Shown here in pieces: positions 42,056 to 51,801 of a DNA stretch of 64,000 bases. The notes below the pieces were generated by a model. It saw only the letters and a program-made list of their open reading frames with translations. It was not told where the DNA came from and made no database searches. The translations under genes were made by a program, and so were the position numbers. This stretch comes from Trichoplusia ni (taxonomy: Eukaryota > Arthropoda > Insecta > Lepidoptera > Noctuidae), in NCBI RefSeq assembly GCF_003590095.1, contig NC_039480.1:6053328-6117327 (forward strand), written 5' to 3'. Numbering within the stretch: position 1 is the stretch's first letter; every line of letters starts with the position of its first letter.

Positions 42056-42212
42056 TTGAGCATGGGCGTGTCGCGAGTTCGATCCCCGCGTAGGACAAGC
42101 ATTTGTGTGATCGACGAATGCTTGTCCTGAGTCCGAGTGTCTTTGTGTGCGTGACTTGAATGTTTGTGAATACCCCCGCGATATAAGGATTAAATTTCAT
42201 AACGCAGGAGAC
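42056..42212 (+). mobile_element. SINE family B
   Basis: B-box GCGAGTTCGATCCCCGCG, body GGACAAGCATT..GAATGCTTGTCC and tail GTGACTTGAATGTTTGTGAA. The A-box end is lost. Confidence 0.75.
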
Positions 42213-42459
42213 AATTCTTTCTTTTTTTGATATTTTTATTAGACAGAGACGAAGATGGTGGATTAAGTTGAAATCTCTTGAGACGTCACATTCATATTCA
42301 TATTCTTTAATGCAAATGCACAATGTAAGATCAAATGGTTATACAAATAAGATTGAAGCAATCGTCACTCATCAGTACGCCTACCTTATGTCCTTGCATT
42401 ATCCAACCATCTTTGATAAGAGATTTCCGTATTTTTTTCCCCACATTTTTTTATACACA

Positions 42460-42635
42460 CGCCTTTCTTGATTGTTTGTTGTATTTTTACAACTTAATTT
42501 TGAGGCACTTTCTGAAAAGCTGGCAGGCTGAAATTTCCAGGGTAGCTTCAAAGCCGATAACAATGCAATTCACAACTATAAAAACGGCTGGACCGATTTT
42601 GAAAAAATTGGAATGGAGTGCCAAATGAATATTAA
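42460..42635. repeat. Dispersed repeat P (inverted)
   Basis: GAAAGCTGGCAGGCTGAAAT-type sequence, then ACAATGCAATTCACAACTAT, is the reverse complement of the copies at 36700 and 41935. Confidence 0.55.
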
Positions 42636-42702
42636 TTTAATCTACAATAAATTGCGGGTGGTAAAGCGATTATAACTCATTAAATATTTAAGTGGGTATA
42701 AT

Positions 42703-42903
42703 TAAATGATGCAACGGTTTACTCTCGCGTACTTATCGGGATTGTTGCGACTTTTAGAGCCAACCGCAGTCCTTAATCAGTCGTACTGGACTAGCAACCC
42801 CGGGGCCGCGTCAGCTCATGATTAAGGACTCCGGTTGTGTCCGAAACTAGCCGGGCGATCCCGATACATAAGCGTGAGTAAACCGTTACATCATTTAATA
42901 ACG
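42703..42903. mobile_element. Palindromic MITE family E
   Basis: Both arms are present (AAATGATGCAACGGTTTACT and AGTAAACCGTTACATCATTT). The inside is duplicated around TCATGATTAAGGACTCCGGT. Its right end carries ATTAAA on the minus strand, about 110 bp past the RPA49 stop codon. Confidence 0.7.
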
Positions 42904-43006
42904 AATCACCCCGACTAAAGTTGCTATAAACATTGTGGGTTATAAGATGTAAGGTACATAAAAAATCATTAAAATAAAACACAAAACAAACTTAAACAGA
43001 AATATA

Positions 43007-44083
43007 TTAGAACTTGGTACTTCTCCTCCGCAAAGCTGGTCTGCTAAGCGGTAACTTCAACTGCGCTACCTTCTTCGTACCAACGGTAACCAACGTAGCA
43101 CCAGTCAACGCAACCTTGGACGAGACGGTCCTCAAAGTCAACTTCAATTGCTGACACAACTCATCAAAATTAAACTTATAACCGTTAATAAGTAGAATGA
43201 AGACTAAACTATAACACAAAGATTTGTCCTTAAATTGCAACGACCGTCCTCGTTTACCGTTGACGTTTGATAAGAAGTTCTTCATCACTATATTGTTGAG
43301 CGTACCGGAGTATGGGCACGCTGTGAACGTCTTTTTACTAATATCTTTCATTAACGTAGAGTACAATTTTAGTAATGTATCCGCATAGACGAGTAAAACG
43401 GTATGGGTTTGAGATAATGTCTTCGTTGCTATGGACTTTAAGAACGGATTCAACTGTTTGATATAGTCCGTGCCTTCAATCTCTGAGTAAATCTTCTCGT
43501 ACTCATCCGCAGTCAGTATAGCGTCAACATCGTACACATCCTCAACTTTCTTAGCGTCTCTATTAATTGTAGGTATGTAGAATTCATCAGAATTTACACT
43601 ATTATACGCTGACAAGTCTAATTGATCTTCTGTTAATGTATCCGTAACATTTTGCATCTGTTCCGTGACAGTTTGTACGTTAACTTTCAGTTTTTCACGA
43701 TGTTCCATTATTTGTTTGTGTTTCTTCGATCCGAACTTCCTACTGAGCTCCAAATAACTTGTTTCGTTCAATTCCGTCGTGTCCAAGTTTGATTTTAACA
43801 CCGGTTTCAGTTCAATGTTTTCGACTTCTATTAAACGCACTTTTCCTGTTGTTTTGTTGCGTGCGAGGATTAAAGTTCTCCCTAAATCTGCTTCCTCTTC
43901 TTCCCCAGTATATAACATGTCACATAATTCAGTTACTATAGTTTTCTTTCCCGTATTTTGGTCTTGAAATAGTGTGCAATCGTTTGTCTTAAATTGCTCC
44001 GTTGCGTAGCCATTTTGGAAGTTTACAATCATTGGGTATACTTCCTCTTTTGGACAGACTTCGTCTATTTGTATTTCAGGCAT
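43007..44083 (-). CDS. POLR1E: RNA polymerase I subunit RPA49 (POLR1E), single exon
   Basis: This is a subunit of RNA polymerase I in the nucleolus. With RPA34 it forms the TFIIF/TFIIE-like heterodimer that helps initiation and elongation on rDNA. The 358-residue frame is complete and uninterrupted. The N-terminal half (residues about 15-110) has the dimerisation-type features FQNGYATEQF, LARNKTTGKVRLIEVENIEL. YLELSRKFGSKKHKQIMEH follows, like the SYREKxxxFGTxKQKR stretch of PAF53/A49. The C-terminal half (about 190-340) fits the tandem winged-helix domain and includes DELCQQLKLTLRTVSSKVAL. A basic tail LRRRSTKF ends the protein. Length is a little shorter than human (about 420) and close to other insect forms. 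It has no introns, unlike its neighbours, and lies about 900 bp downstream of prune on the same strand. Identification rests on overall pattern; the family is known to diverge fast. Confidence 0.82.
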   Translation of the reverse strand: MPEIQIDEVCPKEEVYPMIVNFQNGYATEQFKTNDCTLFQDQNTGKKTIVTELCDMLYTGEEEEADLGRTLILARNKTTGKVRLIEVENIELKPVLKSNLDTTELNETSYLELSRKFGSKKHKQIMEHREKLKVNVQTVTEQMQNVTDTLTEDQLDLSAYNSVNSDEFYIPTINRDAKKVEDVYDVDAILTADEYEKIYSEIEGTDYIKQLNPFLKSIATKTLSQTHTVLLVYADTLLKLYSTLMKDISKKTFTACPYSGTLNNIVMKNFLSNVNGKRGRSLQFKDKSLCYSLVFILLINGYKFNFDELCQQLKLTLRTVSSKVALTGATLVTVGTKKVAQLKLPLSRPALRRRSTKF

Positions 44084-44638
44084 TGTTTCACTTATAATTT
44101 ATTATTGCACCCCTTATCAAGTAGTTTGAAGATTGTTTATCAATGCGAAAAAGTGAGGTTAGAATGCATGTGAACTTTTACTGTCACTCTTGCTTGTCAA
44201 ATGCGTTTGACGTTTTAACTCATTTTTAGATTCGTTCGGAAACGAATATTGAGTTTATATAAGTTTCGCCTATAACTTTGTATTCACTTAACTTGGATAC
44301 ATATTTAGCTTATATATTAAATCTTTTTTTTAGACTATACTCCTCCGAGAGGTCTTGACCGATTTTTTAAGATATTTACATGCCTATTCAGTAGGCAAAG
44401 TCAGTAGGTTAACCTATGTTATGTTTTTCCTAAACCGGAAAATATTCAAAATAATTTATATGACAAAAAAAGTTTTTTGCCTTAGCTAGGTATAAGCATG
44501 AAATTAACAATGTATCATTTTCAAATGACTTTATTAGTGAGGCGTCAATAAAGTTATATATAGACGCATAATTTTGCCTACTCACTATTCCATGATATCA
44601 GATGCAAGATATTACAGAGAAAAAGTATTTATCGTCAA
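44084..44638. promoter_or_regulatory. Probable 5' flank of the RPA49 gene
   Basis: No repeat is seen just upstream of the RPA49 start codon, so its promoter probably lies here. I cannot point to a TATA box or initiator with confidence. Confidence 0.3.
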
Positions 44639-44849
44639 TCCCTACTAATATTATAAATGCGAAAGTAGCTCTGTCTGTCTGTCCGTCCGTTACGCTTTCA
44701 CGTCAAAACCACTGAACTGATTTTAATGAAATTTGGTACAGAGCTAGAGTTGACCTGGAGAAAGAACATAGAATAGTTTTTATCCCGGACTTTTGAAGAG
44801 TTCTATTGGAAACGCGATATAAACGACCTCGACGCGGGCGAAAAGCTAG
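44639..44849 (+). mobile_element. Helitron-like element, TC...CTAG
   Basis: It starts TCCCTACTAATATTATAAAT and ends GACGCGGGCGAAAAGCTAG|T, with GTCTGTCCGTCCGTTACGCT inside. The TC start, CTAG end and absence of target duplication are Helitron hallmarks. It lies between the prune stop and the RPA49 start. Confidence 0.72.
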
Positions 44850-44984
44850 TAAACAGTAATCAAATAACGTAAATTAAACACCATTTTATCTATTTAAAAC
44901 CGCATATTACACAAGAGCCCTGACTACTATATATACCATTTTCATTTATAGGTTAAAAAAAACTCAAACGTCAGCATAATTTAT

Positions 44985-45143
44985 TTACTGTCTATTCATA
45001 AAGTTGTTCAACGCTGGCATATACTGCTTGCGACTAGCGGACAGGTTGTCTTGTCTGTAGTAACAGAACTCACTTGCATGTGCTAGTACCTCTGGGACCA
45101 ACTTTAATGACGGAGCGTTGTATTCAGACAGGTATTTGCCAAG
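44985..45143 (-). CDS. prune: prune exon 8 and stop
   Basis: It encodes residues 341-392, ending YMPALNNFMNRQ and TAA. The acceptor is TTTTTGTTTCAG. Confidence 0.88.
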   Translation of the reverse strand, partial: LGKYLSEYNAPSLKLVPEVLAHASEFCYYRQDNLSASRKQYMPALNNFMNRQ

Positions 45144-48100
45144 CTGAAACAAAAAAAATATTAATTCGATCAATGAATATGGTGGGAGTCGCTCTTTAAA
45201 CGTCCAGGGGTTAGACGACAGAGATTCACAAATGGGCATAGCCCTTAATTAAAGGGCAAATAGGGATGCTGACTGGGTATAAAAAGAAAAAAAAAAAATT
45301 AGTCCCTCAGTTAGATAATTGAAAAGTATGAGACACGTATTTTTACCTTTTTGCACATGCATATAATAATATTGCACAATAGGGATGATGACTGGGTATA
45401 AGAAGAAAAAATCTCATTAGTCCCTCAGTTAGATAATGGAAAAGTATGAGACACGTATTTTTTTCCTTTTTCAGAAAAACTAGAATTGATAAAGTTTAAC
45501 TGCTTTAAAGTTTAGGAGAGGGGGCTTGTGACGTAACGATAGAGTAAAATTTATACTCAATCGTGACGTCACGCGTAAGTTTCATTCACTGTAATTTGGT
45601 AAATTTATGTTTGCGGGACAAATTAAAAAATACGTATCCATTATTATACAAACACTACAAGACAGACACTGTAAAAATTTTTGTCATCATCCATGTTAAA
45701 AAAGGTTTGGGAGGTTGGCAGTTAAGTATAAATAGGCTTAAAAAGCGCTATCTACTTCAAGATGGTCAGTCTTTATATTTATGACCTTACTAATAATTGC
45801 GTCAATAGAAATTTATTATCTGTGAAAATTTCAACCGTCCCGTCACCACGGTTCATGACATATAGCTTGGTCACAGACAGTGGAACGTTAATAATATAGG
45901 GTTTCGTTTTTACAGTGATCCATACTGTTAGATAGACATTAGATACAGGGCCGGATTTAGGGGCCCAGGGGCCCAGAGGCAATAAGGGAGTGGGGGCCCC
46001 TTGGTTCAATTTATTTTCATTCAGTGAAAAATTTATCGAGCTTTTTTTAGACGCCTACTTTGGTGGTGGCCCCCTGGTCATAGTGGGCCTATAGGCACTG
46101 GCCTAAAGTGCCTTATGGATAATACGGCACTGGTTAGATATCATAAATAATAATCTTTTGATGGGAATAAATAAAGGCTATTTCACGTCAAATGAAAATT
46201 GGCTCATCCAGTCCGGAAGTTAAGGTAACAAACCAAACATAAGAATTAAAGAATTGAGAACCTTCTCCTTTTAAAAGTCAGTTAAAATGATTTAAAGGGT
46301 ACTTACAACGCTAGCCCTTTCAGATTGCTTAGGGGAGTAGACAGCGGCGTCTCGTTGTAGTCCCTTCGTGAGATCCATACCAAGTAGTACAGCAATACCA
46401 CAGCTTTGGCTGCTCAGGGCTTCGGTCACCGCCTGTAGGGCTCCCGGACGTGCCAAGAAGTCCTGAAAATAGAATAGCTTATATTGAAGACGAATTACAT
46501 AATGTTGCGGTGAATAATAATAGTCCACAACTTTCATACAACGCCATCTAGTGTCAAACTAAGCATAGCTTGTATTATGATTACTTACTAAATACATACA
46601 TATTATAGACAAATATATAACACCAGGACGCTGAACCAACGATCGTGCTCATCACACAACCGTTTGTCCTGGGTAGGAATCGAACCCATGATATCCAGTA
46701 TAGCAGTCAAGGCTACTAACCAATAGACCAACAGGCTAGTCCAAGTTGTACACGCGTTCGTGTTCGATCTCAATGCATATGATATTAAAGTGATTTTAAT
46801 TTTTTTCAAATCAATTTATTTAAGTTAAACTATCTAGCACGTTTTGAATGTCAAAAAATCCTATTATATAGACAATTCACCGCTTCCAAAGTGCTCTGGC
46901 TGTTAAGAAGGAACAGTGTCACAAAAGCGCGTCGGGCATGTTTTCGGAATATGTTACTGGCGGTTAAAGGGTTGATAATTCACCTTGACAAGTATGGGGA
47001 AGCTTGGAACCAGCACATCCGTGACAGTCTTGACGTCCTTCCTCAGGAGTTGTGCCGCAGACAGTCTGGAGACATCACTCCTCGCCGCCACCAGGGAATC
47101 CAGGACTCTGGTCCTATGAAAAGACAGTTAAAAGCTTCTGTGTAGACAATTTTTTGAATGATTCCCTTATTAATGAACATTCAAGTCACATGCACAAAGA
47201 CACCCAGACTCAGGACAAGCATTCGTGGATCACACAAATGCTTGTCCTACGCAGGGATAGAACCCGCGACACGGCACGCAGATGGTTTTGCGAGGTGAAA
47301 TTAAGATTGAAAGAAATTAAGGTGAGCTTTTGTTGATTTGCATCGATAAAGGCGATATATATTCATCATCATCATCATCCTAGCCTTTTCCCAACCATGT
47401 TGTGTCTTCCAGTCTAACCGGTTTCAGCTAAGTACCAGTGTTTTACAACTATTTACAAGGAGCGACTGCCTATCTGACCTCCTCAACCCAGTTACAGACA
47501 ACACGATACCCTTTAGTTAGACTGGTTGTCAGACTTTCAAGCTTCTGACTACCTGTAACGACTGTCAAAGATGTAGGAATAACAGCCGGGACCCACAATT
47601 TAACGTGCCTTCCGAAACACGGAAGGACAGGATTAGGGCGATATGTTTTTAGTATTGTATTGGAAAACGGTCTACTAAGAATAACCCTTCAAAACCCTTG
47701 ATAACTAACCTCATCTCCTTGTAATCTGTTGGTTTGAGTAAACTCTCCAGAAATAATGTGATTTCTTCATCATGCGGTGTTGCTTTGTCCACAGCTTTTG
47801 AGAAATTGACTGTATCCAATATAATTGTGGCTGTTAATAGGAAATATTTTTTTTAATATAGAGGCGTAAGTAAAGTTATATTAGATGTTAAATGCTACGA
47901 AAGTTCGTGTTTGTTCCTCTTTCACATAAAGAAAACACTGGATTTATACGTAACTTGGTACACAGATAGTTTATAATCAGGATTAACACATAGGAAAGAT
48001 TTTAGTTCAACTTTTCCCGTGGGACCATTTTCCATTTGTTGAGGGCGGGCCCGTGAGCAACAGCTACTTTAATACGATCTAACTTTCCAAATTCGTTGAG

Positions 48101-50578
48101 TATTTTGGTAGACATTTAGTTATTTTTCTCCACTTGCATCTCCCACAACAACTTTCAATCTTCTTAGCCGATTTGTATCAAATCTGTCTAAAAGAACTCG
48201 CACATATTTCACTTTTGAGTGACTCCATAACCTTTACCACGTAATCCTTGCATCTTCAGAGGCCTGTGTCCAGCAGTGGACGAATATAGGCTGATGAGAA
48301 TGATTTTTATAGTAACTATCGTGAAACTGATTCATTACTAAATGATGCAATGGTTTACTCACGCGTATTTATCGGTATTGACCGACTAATTCCAACTCGC
48401 TCGCCCGCCGCGTTTAGGACCGCAGAGTAAGCCGTTGCATCATTAAATGATGATGATGATAGCATAGGAATTCCATACCATGTAACATCTCACTGCACAC
48501 AGGATAGGCGTTGAAAAAGTCCACATCTCTGGCCACCAGCGTACCTAGATCCTTGATCCGCTGTGCTATGAGGGTACAGCAGGATCCAACCGTTTCTATG
48601 GTGGAACGAGTGTCGTCTTTGTAATGCCAGGCTGTGCGGTCTATTGGTCTGTAAGCAAACAGTTTACTATAGAAATCTATACTAATATATACAGCTGAAG
48701 AGATTGTTTGTTTGTTTGAACACGCTAATCTCAGGAACTACTGGTACAAATTGAAAAATTCTTTTTGTATTGAATAGACCATTCATCGAGGAAGGTTTTA
48801 GGCTATATACCATCACACTGCGACTAATAGGAGCGAAGATACAATGGAAAATGTGGAAAAAGCAGGGCAGGTATAAAACATAACTTATATCTTCTAACCA
48901 CGCGGACGAAGTCGCGGGCAACAGCTAGCATACTAATAATTATACATGTGACGTGTCTCGGGTCCGATCCCCGCGTAGGACAAGCGTTTGTTTGATCCAT
49001 GAACGCTTGTCCTGAGTCTGGGTGTCTTTGTGCATGTGCATTACATGTTTGTGAAACCCAAAAAAATATGACTACTCACCTATGATCAATAATTTCTGAG
49101 ACGTAAGGAGCTAAATATTTATCTTGTTTAGCCAACACATGATGGTCAACCAGCACCACCTTACATTTGCTCTTGTTCAATAACTGTGCTATATCATGGT
49201 CATCCCTGTAACATAAGAATTGGTACATCTCAAAAACTGCTGAACATATTTTGATGTAACTTTGAAAATAATTGTGATATGTATTTTAAATACAGGCAAA
49301 GGATTTATATATTATGACACTCATGTTATAAATGTGAAAGTATGTAGGTATGTGTAAGTGTGTGTGTGTGTGTGTGTGTATTAGTGTGTGGTGTGTGTAT
49401 GAGTGTGTGTATATTTGCAGCATCTTCACACCTTAATGGCTGCACCGATTTCGAATAAATCTGTTATGGTGCTAGCAAAACTTTTGGCTAGCTCATAGTC
49501 CACTTTTTACTTATAAAGCAATTGGGTAATGTAAAAAATTAAAAAAAAACTTACCTAAAAATCAAATTATTTTCATTTATACCTTTCTCTCTCAAAAAGT
49601 AAGCGACCTCAGTTTTCAGATCATAATCTTTCCTATCAACATTTAAAACCGGCAGAAAAATATCATCTTTTACTGGAATACTCTCATCTCTATGGATTTT
49701 AGTGCAAACTTTACATTTTATCTGATTGTATTGCCAGTTTAAAAAACAAGCATAGACTATAGAGCTGACTGCTGAGTCTAGGTCACAACTTTCATTGCCA
49801 ATAACTAGGTTTAATTCACCATAGAAGTTTGAATTCTGAAAAAAAAGTTGTCTATGAAAAAATATATAAAGAAAATTGTTATATGCTATGTTGTTTACTT
49901 AAATAAACTTAATATATGTACTTAAAATATTTATAGTTTATTTATAATAAATTTTGGAGGTCAGAGTTGCTGAATACAGTACAATAGTAGGTTTTATCTG
50001 TTAAGTCTTGAAACTGATACAAATATGGCTTGAGAAAGGCAATTCAAAGATTTTTATAGAAAACTAGCTTTGTCCTGTGACTTCGCCCGCGTGGATATCG
50101 CTTTTAGCTGCGAATATTATGCTTTTTGGCTATTTGGTTGCCTGGTTATAAAGCGGTCTATGTTTTAATTCTCCTTAAACTACAAAGTGCTTCCATATCA
50201 GTTCAACAATATGAGCTCAAAGGGAAAACATGGAAAAAGTCTGCAGCTATTAGCACTATCCACATAGTCAAAGCCTTGGCAATAAGCTAGGATTTATACT
50301 TTTAAAATTTGAGAAAACAAATCTAAACTTTTGTTTTTATTCTGTCACTTATATTTAGCGGTTACGTTACTTGTCAATCTAATAGAATAAGTACCGAACT
50401 ACATGTTTTGAACGATAAGTACCTAAAAAGGGTCACATTTTATTCGTTTTTAGAAATTTATTTCTATGGACGAACTACGTCGCATTAATACAGGTCCCTC
50501 TTCATAAAGGTAAGCGGTACACAGTAATACGATTAAAATTACCAATTTTGTTATTGCTGCAGCGAAATAGTCGTCCAT
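44985..50578 (-). CDS. prune: Prune-type exopolyphosphatase / DHH phosphoesterase, 8 exons
   Basis: This is a cytosolic DHH-superfamily phosphoesterase (PRUNE1 type) acting on short-chain polyphosphate and, in some reports, cyclic nucleotides. Exons: 50578-50543, 49835-49555, 49205-49080, 48648-48479, 47830-47710, 47113-46984, 46462-46307, 45143-44985. All phases agree, giving 1179 nt or 392 residues plus stop, the usual length. Motif I is GNESCDLDS (residues 25-33), II is DDHD (107-110), III is VDHH (125-128) followed by IIDHRP (144-149), and IV is ILDT (208-211). All metal ligands are present, so an active enzyme is expected. The DHHA2 part follows, with LLRKD in exon 6. AATAAA overlaps the stop codon. 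In Drosophila prune affects eye colour and interacts with awd; that role is from family knowledge. Confidence 0.9.
45248..45690. mobile_element. Dispersed MITE-like repeat, tandem start
   Basis: GATGACTGGGTATAAAAAG-type sequence with CCCTCAGTTAGATAAT occurs twice in a row (45261-45340 and 45381-45470). A CGTGACGTCACGCG end with TGACGTCA at 45564-45571 follows. It lies in prune intron 7. Confidence 0.55.
45948..46135. repeat. Dispersed repeat O
   Basis: CAGGGCCGGATTTAGGGGCC, then CATAGTGGGCCTATAGGCAC, is GC-rich against its surroundings. A relative with GCGCCCCCCAGAATTTG is at 62925-63245. Confidence 0.5.
46307..46462 (-). CDS. prune: prune exon 7
   Basis: It encodes residues 289-340, a 156-nt phase 0-0 exon (DFLARPGALQAVTEAL, then CGIAVLLGMDL). 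The acceptor is CTATTTTCAG and the donor GTT|GTAAGT. Confidence 0.88.
46524..46744 (-). mobile_element. SINE family C
   Basis: The inverted tail is ACAACGCCATCTAGTGTCAA. The head complement has GGAATCGAACCCATGA (B-box) and AGACCAACAGGCTAGTCC (A-box). It starts 60 bp upstream of prune exon 7. Confidence 0.78.
46984..47113 (-). CDS. prune: prune exon 6
   Basis: It encodes residues 245-288, TRVLDSLVAARSDVSRLSAA, then QLLRKDVK, the start of the DHHA2 region. The acceptor is CTTTTCATAG and the donor AAG|GTGAAT (phase 0). Confidence 0.88.
47161..47300 (-). mobile_element. SINE family B
   Basis: CATTCAAGTCACATGCACAA, then GCTTGTCCTACGCAGGGATA and GAACCCGCGAC. The A-box end is lost. Confidence 0.75.
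47364..47630 (-). mobile_element. 5S-headed SINE, head truncated
   Basis: CCTAGCCTTTTCCCAACCAT through GTGCCTTCCGAAACACGGA; the 5S-like head is missing. Confidence 0.7.
47710..47830 (-). CDS. prune: prune exon 5
   Basis: It encodes residues 205-244 with motif IV (TIILDTVNFSKAVDKATPHD). The acceptor is TCCTATTAACAG and the donor ATGAG|GTTAGT (phase 2). Confidence 0.9.
47900..48067 (+). mobile_element. Helitron-like fragment
   Basis: TTTCACATAAAGAAAACACT through GGGCCCGTGAGCAACAGCTA. The CTAG end is mutated to CTAC. Confidence 0.5.
48333..48452. mobile_element. Palindromic MITE family E, diverged
   Basis: AAATGATGCAATGGTTTACT on the left and GCCGTTGCATCATTAAATGA on the right. It ends 27 bp from the 3' end of prune exon 4. 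Confidence 0.65.
48479..48648 (-). CDS. prune: prune exon 4
   Basis: It encodes residues 148-204, RPIDRTAWHYKDDTRSTIET and then VGSCCTLIAQRI. The acceptor is GTTTGCTTACAG and the donor CATG|GTATGG (phase 1). Confidence 0.9.
48676..48928 (+). mobile_element. Helitron-like element, CTAG-ended
   Basis: TCTATACTAATATATACAGC through GCGGGCAACAGCTAG. It starts 28 bp upstream of the prune exon 4 acceptor. Confidence 0.75.
48943..49068 (+). mobile_element. SINE family B, head truncated
   Basis: GACGTGTCTCGGGTCCGATC, then CCCGCGTAGGACAAGCG, and the tail GGGTGTCTTTGTGCATGTGC. It stops 12 bp from prune exon 3. Confidence 0.72.
49080..49205 (-). CDS. prune: prune exon 3
   Basis: It encodes residues 106-147, DDHDIAQLLNKSKCKVVLVD and then HHVLAK..EIIDH, carrying motifs II and III. 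The acceptor is CTTATGTTACAG and the donor CATAG|GTGAGT. Confidence 0.92.
49313..49500 (+). repeat. (GT)n tract inside a Helitron-like remnant
   Basis: GTTATAAATGTGAAAGTATG leads into about 60 bp of GT-rich repeat (49350-49413), followed by ATGGCTGCACCGATTTCGAA. The TATAAATG.GAAAG start is the family's 5' end. Confidence 0.6.
49555..49835 (-). CDS. prune: prune exon 2
   Basis: It encodes residues 13-105 with motif I (LVIGNESCDLDSAVSS). The acceptor is TTTTTTTTCAG and the donor TTTAG|GTAAGT (phase 2). Confidence 0.9.
50063..50292 (-). mobile_element. Helitron-like element, diverged
   Basis: ACTAGCTTTGTCCTGTGACT, then TCGCCCGCGTGGATATCGC. It is an old subfamily; the far end is uncertain. It lies in prune intron 1. 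Confidence 0.45.
50543..50578 (-). CDS. prune: prune exon 1
   Basis: It encodes MDDYFAAAITKL, similar in style to the MEDYL.. start of other prune proteins. The donor is TTG|GTAATT (phase 0). A start here is chosen because it opens 12 codons that splice in frame to exon 2. Confidence 0.75.
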
Positions 50579-51020
50579 AATTGAATTTTGATGGTTAATA
50601 ACGAAATTAAAGAGGCCGTAGAAAACTAACCCATATTTTTAGGTTTTAAAATGTTTTGACATATTTTGTAAGTGTTGCCACTTTTGAAGATTAGTTTTTA
50701 CCATTGTGTGTTTGAGAAATTAACTGTCACTTACACATCTTCTGTTTACAATTCGTTTGTCAGCAAAATGTAATTATTATACAATAGAAAAGAGATTTTT
50801 AGTCAAAATTATTATTTTACAGATTTTTCTTCGGTCAGACTTTTTTATAATTTTGCTAAAAATTGTTACCAAAGGGTACAATCTTTTTTTCTTAGCAGCA
50901 CAGTTTCGAACGTCACCATGACAGTGCTCGTTTAGTTTGCCATATATTGGAAAAAGTTGCCTGTCCTAAAAGATGATGAAATTCAAACTATAGTTACAAT
51001 AATTATATATATTATATATA

Positions 51021-51219
51021 GCTTGCTGTTGCCCGCGACTTCGTCCGCGTGGTTAGAAGAAATTGCGACTATAACTTGAGATTTAAACTAACCTATCTCT
51101 CAAGTTGGATCGAACTGCACATGGTGTGCGAATTTTATTATAATCGGTTAAGTGGTTTAGGAGTCCATTGTGGACTGTTTGTCCACGTTGTGACACGAGA
51201 TTTATATATATTAAGATTA
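51021..51219 (-). mobile_element. Helitron-like element, fifth subfamily
   Basis: GCTTGCTGTTGCCCGCGACT, then TCGTCCGCGTGGTTAGAAG; the other end is ATTTATATATATTAAG. Confidence 0.6.
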
Positions 51220-51242
51220 ACGAATTCGTAACGTTTTGGTTC

Positions 51243-51600
51243 AATATATTCAAGCTATAACCGTATAAGTGAGTCGATCACAGGTTAAGCTACGGTTGAC
51301 GCGGTTGGTCCGATGAGACGATGAGATGGGTGACCACCTTTGTCATAACGAGCTCCTCCGGGTTTCAGAAGGCACGTTAAATTGTGGGTCCCGGCTTTTA
51401 TTCCTACATCTATGACAGTCGCTAAGGGTAGTCAGAAGCTTGAAAAGTCTGACAACCTGTCTAACCAAGGGGTATCGTGTTGCCCAGGTAACTGGGTTGA
51501 ATAGGTCAGATAGGCAGTCGCTCCTTGTAAAACACTGGTACTTAGCTGAATCCGGTTAGACTGGAAGCCGACTCCAACATAGTTGGGGAAAGGCTAGCTT
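51243..51600 (+). mobile_element. 5S-rRNA-headed SINE (SINE3 type)
   Basis: The head is CGATCACAGGTTAAGCTACG, with an 8-bp GATGAGAC duplication before GATGGGTGACC. The tail is CCAACATAGTTGGGGAAAGG. Confidence 0.72.
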
Positions 51601-51770
51601 CAGCTATAATCGATATTTAAACGATCGAATCCGTGAGCAACAGCTAGTATTTTCATAAGTTTATTTAATTTCATCCATCACTGATTCTGTAGACTACTAA
51701 TACTTAAAAAAGTCATAATTCTTTGAAGTTAATTTTCAATTTACATAATGTCATCACTTCAGTTTTTATA

Positions 51771-51801
51771 ATGAAAGTTACCTGGCTTTTGTTATTTGCT
51801 G
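51771..51801 (+). CDS. Microexon gene exon 1 (signal peptide)
   Basis: ATG plus nine codons (MKVTWLLLFA) and one base, donor G|GTATGT. With exon 2 it completes a classical signal peptide, which supports this start. Confidence 0.75.

Larger units (their letters stand above)
50579..51770. promoter_or_regulatory. Divergent intergenic region between prune and the microexon gene
   Basis: It separates the prune start (minus) from the secreted-protein start (plus). Half is transposon (51021-51219 and 51243-51600). Promoters must therefore sit in 50579-51020 for prune and 51601-51770 for the plus-strand gene. No core promoter motif is clear. Confidence 0.4.
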
